Shown piece by piece: positions 35,286 to 42,300 of a stretch of DNA of 47,861 nucleotides. The position numbers were made by a program, and so were the translations under genes. Numbering within the stretch: position 1 is the stretch's first letter; every line of letters starts with the position of its first letter. The notes beneath the pieces were generated by a model. The model ran no database searches, was not told the DNA's origin, and saw nothing but the letters and a program-made list of their open reading frames with translations. The stretch comes from Oscillospiraceae bacterium (GTDB taxonomy: Bacteria; Bacillota; Clostridia; Oscillospirales; Oscillospiraceae), in assembly GCA_031262405.1 (NCBI GenBank), contig JAISHS010000038.1, forward strand, positions 1 through 47,861, read 5' to 3'.

Positions 35286-36237
35286 CGGTTTCGCCGTCGG
35301 TTTCGGGGAGAGCTTCTGTTTTGGGCTCGGGCTCGGAGGACTCGCCGTCGGTTTCGGGGAGAGGCTCGGAGTCGGCTTCGGGTTCGGAGGACTCGCCATC
35401 AGATTCGGGGAGAGCTTCGGAGTCGGGCTCGGGCTCGGAGGATTCGCCGTCAGACTCGGGGAGGGCTTCGGAGTCGGCTTCGGGCTCTGAGGATTCGCCG
35501 TCAGATTCGGCATATTTTGTGAGAATGGCGTCAGAATCGATAACGGCGGCCTTTTTCGGCTTATAGAAGCCGACGCCAAGCAGCACGAGCTCCACGAGAG
35601 CATACAGCAGCAGCGCGCCCGCGACGGCGGAGGTTGCGATTACGAGAGTCTGACTGCGGCCTCCGACAGTGTCGACTGTGATCATATAGTCGGAGATATA
35701 GTTGGCATAGTCGTCCGTCTCGGAGATGATATACAATTCAAGCAGCTGGTCATAGTTCAGACCGAACCAGTCGTAGGCTAAGGCGGCCTGGTCCTCGCTG
35801 AGCGGCTCAATGGTGCCCTGTACGGAGATAAAGTTGTCCAGCCCCTCGGTTTCGCCGTTGATATAGGCATAGGTGGCGTTGAGAACCGCGTCCGCCGAGT
35901 CCAGATAGCGCGAGGTGAAGCGCACAGCCAAAAACTCGCCGTTGACGAGTATGAAGCCATAGCGCGCGTCTACGCGGCTGCCTCGGGCGTCGTCGGCGAA
36001 AAAGCCGAGGATTGCGGGAATATCCACAGTGACAAAGTCTCCCTCGGTCTCCTCGGTGACGGAGAAGGACTTTTCGGGGCCCTTGAGGAGGGGGATTATT
36101 GCAAAACCGCTTATCGTCAGCATAAGGCACGCCAGAATCAGCGCTGCGATTATCCGGATGAGCGCGAAGCGCGCCCGATTCTTCGGCGGCTGGGTTTCGG
36201 GGGTCTCGGGTGAATTGTTGGGGAGGTTTTCGTCCAT
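35275..36237 (-). CDS. Two-TM protein with acidic tandem-repeat tail
   Basis: Not assigned to a family. A 320-aa membrane protein: short Pro-rich cytoplasmic N-terminus, TM1 (IIAALILACLMLTISGFAII), about 145 residues outside (probably folded, TVDIPAILGFFADDARG, YGFILVNGEFLAVRFTSRYL), TM2 (VIATSAVAGALLLYALVELV), then a cytoplasmic tail. From residue 245 the tail consists of four 17-residue repeats of the form SDGESSEPEADSEALPE plus a partial fifth, very acidic and disordered. GGAG lies 11 bases before the ATG. It sits between the YhaN-like ATPase and the methyltransferase. Function unknown. Confidence 0.8.
   Translation of the reverse strand: MDENLPNNSPETPETQPPKNRARFALIRIIAALILACLMLTISGFAIIPLLKGPEKSFSVTEETEGDFVTVDIPAILGFFADDARGSRVDARYGFILVNGEFLAVRFTSRYLDSADAVLNATYAYINGETEGLDNFISVQGTIEPLSEDQAALAYDWFGLNYDQLLELYIISETDDYANYISDYMITVDTVGGRSQTLVIATSAVAGALLLYALVELVLLGVGFYKPKKAAVIDSDAILTKYAESDGESSEPEADSEALPESDGESSEPEPDSEALPESDGESSEPEADSEPLPETDGESSEPEPKTEALPETDGETDGV
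35278..35505. repeat. 51-bp coding minisatellite, 4.5 copies
   Basis: Four 51-bp tandem copies plus a partial one encode the acidic 17-residue repeats of the two-TM protein. Copies differ at a few codons (A/P, S/T, D/K). All three frames are open in places, which produces the misleading long frames in this area. Confidence 0.85.
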
Positions 36238-36260
36238 TGTGGTCAGTTCTCCATTCTCAT

Positions 36261-38204
36261 TTATTTATCCGACGCCAGATTTATAATATTTACGTCTGTG
36301 TGGTTATCTAAAAGCTTTGCCTCTCGGCTGTGGCAGGTGAAGACTATTATCTGACGCTCTTGCGAGAGCTCGTATAGCAGGCTCAAGGCGGCTCGCGCGC
36401 GCTCGTCGTCGAAGGCGGTCAGGGCGTCGTCTAAAATGAGCGGGGCTCTCTCCTCGCCCGGAAGGGCTAATTCGCACAGGGCTAATCTCACCGCGAGATA
36501 GAGCTGCTCCAGCGCGCCGACACTGAGGAAGGAGTCCTCGTGGGAGACGGCGTCTCCCGTCAGCCGCGCGGAGGCGTGAAAGCTGCGGTCGAGCGCGACG
36601 GCGTCATAGCGGCCCTGGGTCAGGCGGATGAAGAAATCGGTAGCAAGCTGTCCAAGACGCGGCGTGAGGCGGTTTTGAATCTCGACTCCCGCCTCGGTCA
36701 GAGCCTCGGACGCCAGAGACAGCGCGGAATATTCGCGCTCCAAGCGGTCGTGCTCTGAACGTAGGAGGGCGATTTTCTCTAGCAGGCTCTCGCGGCTAGG
36801 AAGCTGCGTCAGCCTTCCCTCATGTCCGGCGAGAAGCTCGCGCTCACGGGAGAGAGCGCGCTTTGCGTCCTCAAGCTGCTTTGCGATTTTCGCAGGGGCG
36901 CTGTCCGGCGGGGGGTCAGAGCGGGCGAGGAGGTCGTTTTCACTTTTTTCAAGCTCGGCTTGCGCCTTGGCAAGAAGCTTTGCCATATGCTCGCTCTCGC
37001 CGCGCAGTCGGCTCCACTCGTTAAAGACCCGCTCGTGGCGCGCGAGCACGTGTCTTAGCTCGTCCTCGTTAGTTGAGCCGTAGCGCGCGAAAATATCGTT
37101 CATGCGGCGAAGCAGAGCCGTTCTTTCAAGCTCGCGCCTGGCAATAATCCCGATAAGCACCAAAAACAAGAGAAAAACCCCGGGCAGAGAAAAAGGACGA
37201 TCCAGAATAATCAGCGCGCCCATCGCGGCGGGTATCATGAAGTACAGAGCCTTATTAACGGGGTTTACGCGCACATTGAGCTTGTCCCGCAGGGATTTAA
37301 TTTCGCGCAGGTCGGTTTTCGCCTTTGCGCCAAGCTGCTTCGGCGTCAGGTCGCCGAAGGGAGAGGCCTTAAGCTTTTGCTCGGCAGCAGCAGCGGCGGA
37401 GTCTGCCTGCTGACGCTCCGCCTCGATACGGCGGACGTTCTCCCGCGCCTTTGCAAGCTCTTCTAAAATGCTCTCGCGGTGTCTCTCAAGCGCGGGAGCA
37501 AGCTCACTCTCAAGCTCGGCTATCCTCTCGCCCGACTCAAGTACGGCGGCGCGGTGCTCGAGAGCTCTCGCGGTTTCGGAGTCGAGCCGGTTGAGGGTAT
37601 CGGTCAAGCCGTCGATTTGGCTCTCGATCTCCGGGAGCTGACCGGAGTTTCTGTAGCGTCTTTGGCGCATGGCGCCGGAAAGCTTTGAGACGGCGCCCGT
37701 GAAGGAGACGTCCTCGTCGCCGCTGCGGACGAGAGAGGAGATTCGCTTTTCAAGCTCCGGGCTTGCCGAGACCTGAGCCGCGCCCTGACCGATGAAGGCG
37801 GAGCGTTCAAAAACCTCCCTAGGAATGCCCAGCAGCGAGAGCCCCGGCGGCTCCGTCAGCTCCGGAGCCGGCTCCAAGGTGCCGGTTATGACGGCGCTAA
37901 GCTCGCGCATGGGCGCCGAGGCGCGTCCGCTGCGGGAGAGGGTTATGCTGCGGCCGCCCGTTTCAAGCTCCATGCTGCCGGACATAGGCGCGCCGCTCCA
38001 AGGGGCGAAGCGGACCTTGTCCGGCTTCTTTCCGCCCTTTTCGCGGGCGGCGGAGTCCACGCCGTAGAGCATATTTTTTATAAAGGAGCACCAAGTGCTC
38101 TTTCCGCATTCGTTCGGCGCACAGACGATGTTGAGACCGTCTGACAGCTCGAGGCAGCTGTTTTGGAGTCTGCCGTAGGAGGCGGTCAGCTTTCGGATAA
38201 TCAT
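36261..38204 (-). CDS. SMC/Rad50-like ATPase (YhaN-like)
   Basis: A 647-aa ATP-binding protein. Walker A is APNECGKSTWCSF near residues 29-41; a Q-loop region FIGQGAAQVS follows; two coiled-coil arms (about 165-290 and 360-500) surround a hydrophobic segment of about 40 residues (YFMIPAAMGALIILD, GVFLLFLVLIGIIARR) that may anchor it to the membrane; the C-terminus has the signature FLSVGALEQLYLAVRLAL and Walker B LILDDALTAFDDERA. Bacillus YhaN has the same layout and pairs with the YhaO nuclease (family knowledge). The 5' end overlaps the SbcD-like gene by four bases, indicating a complex. Confidence 0.85.
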   Translation of the reverse strand: MIIRKLTASYGRLQNSCLELSDGLNIVCAPNECGKSTWCSFIKNMLYGVDSAAREKGGKKPDKVRFAPWSGAPMSGSMELETGGRSITLSRSGRASAPMRELSAVITGTLEPAPELTEPPGLSLLGIPREVFERSAFIGQGAAQVSASPELEKRISSLVRSGDEDVSFTGAVSKLSGAMRQRRYRNSGQLPEIESQIDGLTDTLNRLDSETARALEHRAAVLESGERIAELESELAPALERHRESILEELAKARENVRRIEAERQQADSAAAAAEQKLKASPFGDLTPKQLGAKAKTDLREIKSLRDKLNVRVNPVNKALYFMIPAAMGALIILDRPFSLPGVFLLFLVLIGIIARRELERTALLRRMNDIFARYGSTNEDELRHVLARHERVFNEWSRLRGESEHMAKLLAKAQAELEKSENDLLARSDPPPDSAPAKIAKQLEDAKRALSRERELLAGHEGRLTQLPSRESLLEKIALLRSEHDRLEREYSALSLASEALTEAGVEIQNRLTPRLGQLATDFFIRLTQGRYDAVALDRSFHASARLTGDAVSHEDSFLSVGALEQLYLAVRLALCELALPGEERAPLILDDALTAFDDERARAALSLLYELSQERQIIVFTCHSREAKLLDNHTDVNIINLASDK

Positions 38205-39301
38205 TCGAGGCGACCTCCCTCCAGTGCGTTGAGACCATATCGCGCGGCAAGCTCGATTCTATCGCGCTCGTCGTCGCCTCGGGCGGCGTCAAATTTGGTT
38301 TTGAGTTTTTGGAGGAACAGCCCCGTCAGCCCCGGCGCATTCAGCGCATCCCAGACGTTTCGGCGGCGTACCGTCTCGTCGCGCAGGGAGAGCTCGGCGA
38401 AGCGGTTTTCCAGCTCCCGACGCAGGGCGGGAAGATTCGGAGGGGAGTCGGTTTCGCCTTCAAGGGCAAGGCGCACATAGTCGGTTGAGGAGAGATTTAT
38501 CGTTGCAGCCCTAACGGCATCCAAGGGCTCGGCGTCGGAGACGTCGACTGTTATGTTTTCGTATTTATAGGTGTACAGGGGGATGAATTCCGCGGTCGCG
38601 CCCTCTTCAGAAAGCGTAACTAGCAGACACCCCTTAGCCCCCAGCTCGTCATAGCCCCGCCCCTCCGTGCACCCCGGGTAGGCATAGGCTGTTTTACCGG
38701 CGAAGGTGAGCCCCGTGCCCATATGTATATGTCCCAGGGCGACATAGTCCATACCGGAGCGCTCCAGCTCGCGCCTTGTGACGGGGCAGTAGTCGCCGCG
38801 TCCGCTCGTGAGAGCTGCGTGCAGAACCATTATGTCCAAAATGCCGAAAATTTTTTCAGGCGGCGTGAAATTTGTAAGCAGCGGCGGGCAGAAGGCCCTC
38901 TCGAAGCCCGCGCCCCAGATTCTGGCGTTAAGCTCGGGAAGCTCTGTGCTGGTGATAGCTTCGCCCTTGAAGACGCGGACATTTTCGGGCAGCTCTAGGT
39001 GCGCCCAGACGCTGTCGGGGGAATAGGGGTCGTGGTTGCCGGGAGCGATGAACACCGGGACCTCCGCATGAGCTAAAGCTGCGCAAAACGCCTCCTGAGT
39101 CTCGCGGGAGACCTCTTTGCTCTCAAAGATATCGCCGGAGAGAAAAATCGCCTCGGCGCCGTGAGAGACCGCGGCGTCGGCAAGCGCGGCGGGAATTTTC
39201 CTTGCCGAGGCTCGGCGCGCGGCGGCAGCCGCGGGCGGCAGAGACTCAAAGGCGGAGTCGAGATGAAGGTCTGCCGCGTGTAAAAACTTAATCGTGCTCA
39301 T
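38201..39301 (-). CDS. SbcD/YhaO-like metallophosphoesterase (DNA exonuclease)
   Basis: A 366-aa putative nuclease subunit. The calcineurin-like core has all motifs: FLHAADLHLDSAF, AIFLSGDIFE, VFIAPGNHDPYSPDS, MVLHAALTSG, and DYVALGHIHMGTGL. The remaining C-terminal 120 residues resemble the capping region that contacts the Rad50-like partner. The longer frame to 39367 is inside the ymdB-like gene; ATG at 39301 follows GAGG and overlaps the ymdB stop by four bases (ATGA). Probable role: DNA end processing with the YhaN-like ATPase. Confidence 0.88.
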   Translation of the reverse strand: MSTIKFLHAADLHLDSAFESLPPAAAAARRASARKIPAALADAAVSHGAEAIFLSGDIFESKEVSRETQEAFCAALAHAEVPVFIAPGNHDPYSPDSVWAHLELPENVRVFKGEAITSTELPELNARIWGAGFERAFCPPLLTNFTPPEKIFGILDIMVLHAALTSGRGDYCPVTRRELERSGMDYVALGHIHMGTGLTFAGKTAYAYPGCTEGRGYDELGAKGCLLVTLSEEGATAEFIPLYTYKYENITVDVSDAEPLDAVRAATINLSSTDYVRLALEGETDSPPNLPALRRELENRFAELSLRDETVRRRNVWDALNAPGLTGLFLQKLKTKFDAARGDDERDRIELAARYGLNALEGGRLE

Positions 39302-40071
39302 AATATCCTCAGTGCCTCCGCGCCGACGCATTTGCCCGTTTCGGTGTCGAGGGTAAAGACGGCGCACTCAAGCTTCCCAGCGCCCGCTGCCTGCTCATAG
39401 CGGCGCGGCGGCTCGCCGAGAAATTTTTCGATGCTCTGCTGCGGGGCGATGCCCAGCACAGAGACGGCGGGGCCTGTCATGCCCAGATCTGTGATATAGC
39501 CCGTGCCGTTTGGCAGCACAGCGCAATCTGAGGTTTGAACGTGGGTGTGGGTGCCCCAGACGGCGGAGACCCGCCCGTCGAGATAGTAGCCCAAGGCCGC
39601 CTTCTCGCTCGTAGCCTCCGCGTGAAAATCGACGACGATGAGCTTCGTGTCCAGCGAGGCTAAAATCTCGTCCGCGACGACGAAGGGGTTGTCCGTATTC
39701 GCGTCGAGCGTGAAGCGCCCCATGAGATTTATTACGGCGAGTTTTCCGAAGGGGGTTTTATAGACATCGTGTCCCAGCCCCGGACAGCGCAGGGCGTAAT
39801 TTGCCGGACGCAGGATGTTAGAACGCTCGGCGAGGTATTCCTTCATCTCCCAGCGCGTCCAAGTGTGGTTGCCGAGGGTTATCACATCCGCGCCCGCCGT
39901 GAAAAGCTCCTCCGCCTGTGCGGGGGTGATTCCGACGACGTTGGAATTTTCACCGTTGACGACGGTGAAGGCGATGTTCTTCATTTTTTTGAGCGAGGGC
40001 AGGCTGTGGCGCAGGAAATCCAGTCCCGTCCGCCCGCAGACGTCGCCCACCGCGAGAATATTTACCGTCAT
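39298..40071 (-). CDS. ymdB: YmdB-family metallophosphoesterase (TIGR00282)
   Basis: A 257-aa dinuclear-metal phosphodiesterase. Bacillus YmdB hydrolyses 2',3'-cyclic nucleotides and affects motility and biofilm gene expression (family knowledge). Motifs: NILAVGDVCGRTGLDFL, FTVVNGENSNVVGIT, DVITLGNHTWTRWEM, ILRPANY, VVDFHAEATSEKAALG and WGTHTHVQTSD, all conserved. In Bacillus ymdB lies by rny; here it heads an operon with SbcD- and YhaN-like genes. Promoter at 40110-40138. Confidence 0.93.
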   Translation of the reverse strand: MTVNILAVGDVCGRTGLDFLRHSLPSLKKMKNIAFTVVNGENSNVVGITPAQAEELFTAGADVITLGNHTWTRWEMKEYLAERSNILRPANYALRCPGLGHDVYKTPFGKLAVINLMGRFTLDANTDNPFVVADEILASLDTKLIVVDFHAEATSEKAALGYYLDGRVSAVWGTHTHVQTSDCAVLPNGTGYITDLGMTGPAVSVLGIAPQQSIEKFLGEPPRRYEQAAGAGKLECAVFTLDTETGKCVGAEALRIL

Positions 40072-40109
40072 GAGGTTTACTCTTTCTGTCGGTGATATGA
40101 AACTAAGGT

Positions 40110-40138
40110 ATTATAGACTATTTTCGCCAAAAATGCAA
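40110..40138 (-). promoter_or_regulatory. Promoter of the ymdB operon
   Basis: Minus strand TTGCAT (40133-40138), 17-bp spacer, perfect TATAAT (40110-40115). Confidence 0.55.
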
Positions 40139-40174
40139 AAACAATATATGAATTTTTTGGAAGCGGGTCAGACC

Positions 40175-40203
40175 CTGAAAGTATTTTTTTCTGTTCTTAT
40201 AAT
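40175..40203 (+). promoter_or_regulatory. Promoter of the 62-residue protein gene
   Basis: CTGAAA (40175-40180), 17-bp spacer, TATAAT (40198-40203), back-to-back with the ymdB promoter. Confidence 0.5.
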
Positions 40204-40277
40204 TATGGAGTTCAAAGCAAATACTAATACCGATAAAATCGAAAGGAGAGCCGGTTTTTTATCGGCGGTAAATTAAT

Positions 40278-40466
40278 ATGACGGCAACAAGCTTTACAAG
40301 AGGAGTCGGGGTCGGTCTCGTGGTCGGTTCCGTGATAGCGATGACGGCGCTGGCGATTCCGACTGATAAGCACCATCACCACATCAGCAAGAAAAGCCCG
40401 GTCGGGCGCGCACTTCACACCGTGGGTAATATTGTGGATAACATTACCGATTCTATAGGTATGTAA
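40278..40466 (+). CDS. Small single-TM protein with His cluster
   Basis: A 62-aa protein: one hydrophobic segment (VGVGLVVGSVIAMTALAI), a short loop with four consecutive His (DKHHHHIS), then an amphipathic C-terminal helix (GRALHTVGNIVDNITDSIGM). The layout resembles small YtxH-type envelope proteins, but the match is only by shape. The best purine run (AAAGGAG, 40241-40247) is 30 bases upstream; a GCCG/CGGC hairpin between could bring it closer. A good promoter and its isolation support a real gene. A weak hairpin (40473-40492) follows. Confidence 0.55.
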   Translation: MTATSFTRGVGVGLVVGSVIAMTALAIPTDKHHHHISKKSPVGRALHTVGNIVDNITDSIGM

Positions 40467-40519
40467 GAACCTGCCGGAGGCTCTCTTCCGGCGACAACGA
40501 ATAAATTTGAACAAAGGTA

Positions 40520-40548
40520 TTGCAAAACTTTTCCGGCTGTGCTATTAT
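40520..40548 (+). promoter_or_regulatory. Promoter of tRNA-Arg
   Basis: TTGCAA (40520-40525), 17-bp spacer, TATTAT (40543-40548), about 20 bases upstream of the mature tRNA 5' end. Confidence 0.7.
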
Positions 40549-40568
40549 TCATAGGCGCGTAAATAAAT

Positions 40569-40645
40569 GCGCCCTTAGCTCAGCTGGATAGAGCGTCTGG
40601 CTACGGACCAGAAGGTCAGGAGTTCGAATCTCTTAGGGCGTGCCA
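40569..40645 (+). tRNA. tRNA-Arg, anticodon ACG
   Basis: The cloverleaf is complete: acceptor GCGCCCT pairs with AGGGCGT (one G-U at the end), D arm GCTC/GAGC, anticodon stem TCTGG/CCAGA with loop CTACGGA (anticodon ACG, read as inosine after editing), T arm with TTCGAAT, discriminator G and encoded CCA. It reads CGU, CGC and CGA codons. Followed directly by a GC-rich inverted-repeat region. Confidence 0.98.
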
Positions 40646-40670
40646 CGTCGTCGCGGACTGCATATCGTTC

Positions 40671-40704
40671 GCGGCGGCGTTTTTATATATAAAAACGCCG
40701 CCGC
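40671..40704. terminator. Perfect 34-bp palindrome after tRNA-Arg
   Basis: GCGGCGGCGTTTTTATA and its exact complement with no spacer. A GC-rich outer stem with an A/T-rich inner part could act as a terminator for the tRNA on plus, or for nothing on minus. It is more symmetrical than needed for termination. Confidence 0.5.
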
Positions 40705-40960
40705 TCGCTCATTCCGTCGCTCCTCCTTGCCGCAAAAGGTCACGCTCGCGTCGCCTGCTCGGTTGCAAGCGCCCTCGCGACGGCTTTGGCTCGCTACCAA
40801 CCTTTTGCGGGATACGGGGCAGAGGAGCTTTTTCAGCGCGCATGTCGCTGAAAAAGCAAGTTTAAATTCGCCGCTATGCGGCGGAAAGCTTTTGCGGGAA
40901 GCGACGACTCTTGCTTGACTTGTTGCATAATTTTTGTTACTAATCATCAAAAAAATATTA
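40705..40960. repeat. Non-coding region of nested inverted repeats
   Basis: No credible gene. Three inverted repeats follow one another: CCGCAAAAGGT (40730-40740) with ACCTTTTGCGG (40800-40810), enclosing CGTCGC (40749-40754) with GCGACG (40777-40782); GCTTTTTCAGCG (40827-40838) with CGCTGAAAAAGC (40846-40857); CGCCGC (40869-40874) with GCGGCG (40878-40883). Could be a structured RNA, a dispersed repeat or a decayed mobile element. Confidence 0.55.
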
Positions 40961-40967
40961 TTCGGGT

Positions 40968-40995
40968 TGACATTTAAGTATATTGACATATAATA
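40968..40995 (+). promoter_or_regulatory. Promoter of the FIST-kinase operon
   Basis: Perfect TTGACA (40968-40973), 16-bp spacer, perfect TATAAT (40990-40995). The leader to the ATG at 41088 is about 85 nt, ends with AAGGGAAAGG, and contains a CCGG/CCGG hairpin; I could not match it to a riboswitch class. Confidence 0.8.
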
Positions 40996-41087
40996 GAGAC
41001 TAGGTAATTATAAACTTTGATTCGACAAGGTTTGACTCCGGTGAGTTCGTTTCCGGACGTTTTTATTCAAAAGGGAAAGGTTTTTAT

Positions 41088-42266
41088 ATGCTTAAAGCTT
41101 TTATCACATATACCGATGAAATCGACGACGCGGGCTTAGCGTTGGCGGATATCCAAGCCCAAATGGGTTCATATTATCCGGAGGAGGGGGCTACGCTCGG
41201 CATTCTCTCTTGCCATGAGGAATTTGTACATACAGGCGTGGCGGAGAGCGTTGTCAAGGCGATGCCCTTTCCGGTGGTGGGAATGACATCTATGTGCGTC
41301 GGAGCCGGACCCGTACCGGCGGGCGACACTAACCGCGCCGAAGGCGAGCTGCGGCTGACAATGATGGTCATTTCCGGGGATGAACTGCGATTTGAACTGA
41401 TTGGTTCGGGTCCGGTGTCGGAGGATACGGATGTGCAGGAGCTTGCGCAACGGATGCTGTCCGGCCGCGGCACGCCCGCACTGCTGCTTGCCTTCACTCC
41501 CGACTACAGCACGGTGTCCTGCGACGCGCTCTGCCAGGCGGTGTCGCGCGCCTTGCCTGGAGTGCCGATGTTCGGCGGGGTAGGCGTCGACAATTCTCCG
41601 CTCTATAACGAGGACTGCTATGTTATTACGCCGGACGGCCCCAAAAAGGGCGAGCTGGTAATGGTGACGATCTATGGCGCGGCAACTCCGGAGTTTTTCA
41701 CGGCTTCTGTCCCCGCGGACAAGGTGATGGGTCAGGCTTGGCGGATTACCGACTCGGATAAGGCCTGTCTTCGTATGGTGGACGGCAATCCGGTGACTGA
41801 ATTTTTAAAAAGCTTCGGACTGACCCGATCGTTGGCGGAGGACGGCGCGCTGAGCGGCCTTTCACTGATTGTGAAGGAGCCGGGAAAGTCGCCGTATTCG
41901 CGAACGATGCTTGCCTTGGATAAGCACGGCGATCTCGCCTGCGGCGGCTGGATGCCCGGCGGCAGTGAAATTAGGATGGCGCGTTTTGAAAAGAACGCTA
42001 TGCTCTCGGCTGCAATGGCACTTCTGGAATCGGCGCTTAACGGACCTCGGCGTCCGACGGCGCTGGTGGTCTGGTGCTGCGCCACCCGCGCAGCTGTTTT
42101 GGGAGACGACAATCTGGCGGAAATCCGCTTGCTGCGCGAGTTTGCCGGAGATATTCCGTTTATGTTTGCCTATGCCGGAGGCGAGATTTGTCCCGGACTC
42201 GGCGACGACGGTAACCTGTACAATCAATTTCACAACCAGAGCTTTACCCTGTGCGCTGTATATTGA
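41088..42266 (+). CDS. FIST-domain sensor protein (FIST_N and FIST_C)
   Basis: Soluble signal-input protein of 392 aa. FIST domains are predicted ligand sensors, often for amino-acid-like small molecules, linked to histidine kinases, chemoreceptors or cyclic-di-GMP enzymes (family knowledge). The N-terminal module has GATLGILSCHEEF, FPVVGMTSMCVGAG and LLLAFTPDYS and, near residue 160, VPMFGGVGVDN; the C-terminal module ends with the hallmark FAYAGGEICP and NQFHNQSFTLCAVY. No TM or signal peptide. The hybrid kinase starts 34 bases downstream, so the two probably act together, with FIST as the sensor and the kinase as the output. Confidence 0.9.
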   Translation: MLKAFITYTDEIDDAGLALADIQAQMGSYYPEEGATLGILSCHEEFVHTGVAESVVKAMPFPVVGMTSMCVGAGPVPAGDTNRAEGELRLTMMVISGDELRFELIGSGPVSEDTDVQELAQRMLSGRGTPALLLAFTPDYSTVSCDALCQAVSRALPGVPMFGGVGVDNSPLYNEDCYVITPDGPKKGELVMVTIYGAATPEFFTASVPADKVMGQAWRITDSDKACLRMVDGNPVTEFLKSFGLTRSLAEDGALSGLSLIVKEPGKSPYSRTMLALDKHGDLACGGWMPGGSEIRMARFEKNAMLSAAMALLESALNGPRRPTALVVWCCATRAAVLGDDNLAEIRLLREFAGDIPFMFAYAGGEICPGLGDDGNLYNQFHNQSFTLCAVY

Positions 42267-42300
42267 TGCATAGGCCTTTCAGACTTAAAGGAGCTTAGTT

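Noticed and set aside
35278-35505. CRISPR-like regular repeat
   Set aside because: Units are contiguous 51-bp tandem copies without spacers and are translated in frame.
35286-35603. N-terminal extension of the RNA methyltransferase
   Set aside because: It reads the 51-bp repeats of the upstream gene out of frame as Pro/Ser/Lys repeats. The ATG at 35285 matches the family start.
40633-40989. Overlapping open frames on both strands after tRNA-Arg
   Set aside because: They run through inverted repeats, lack ribosome-binding sites and give Arg/Ser-rich products.
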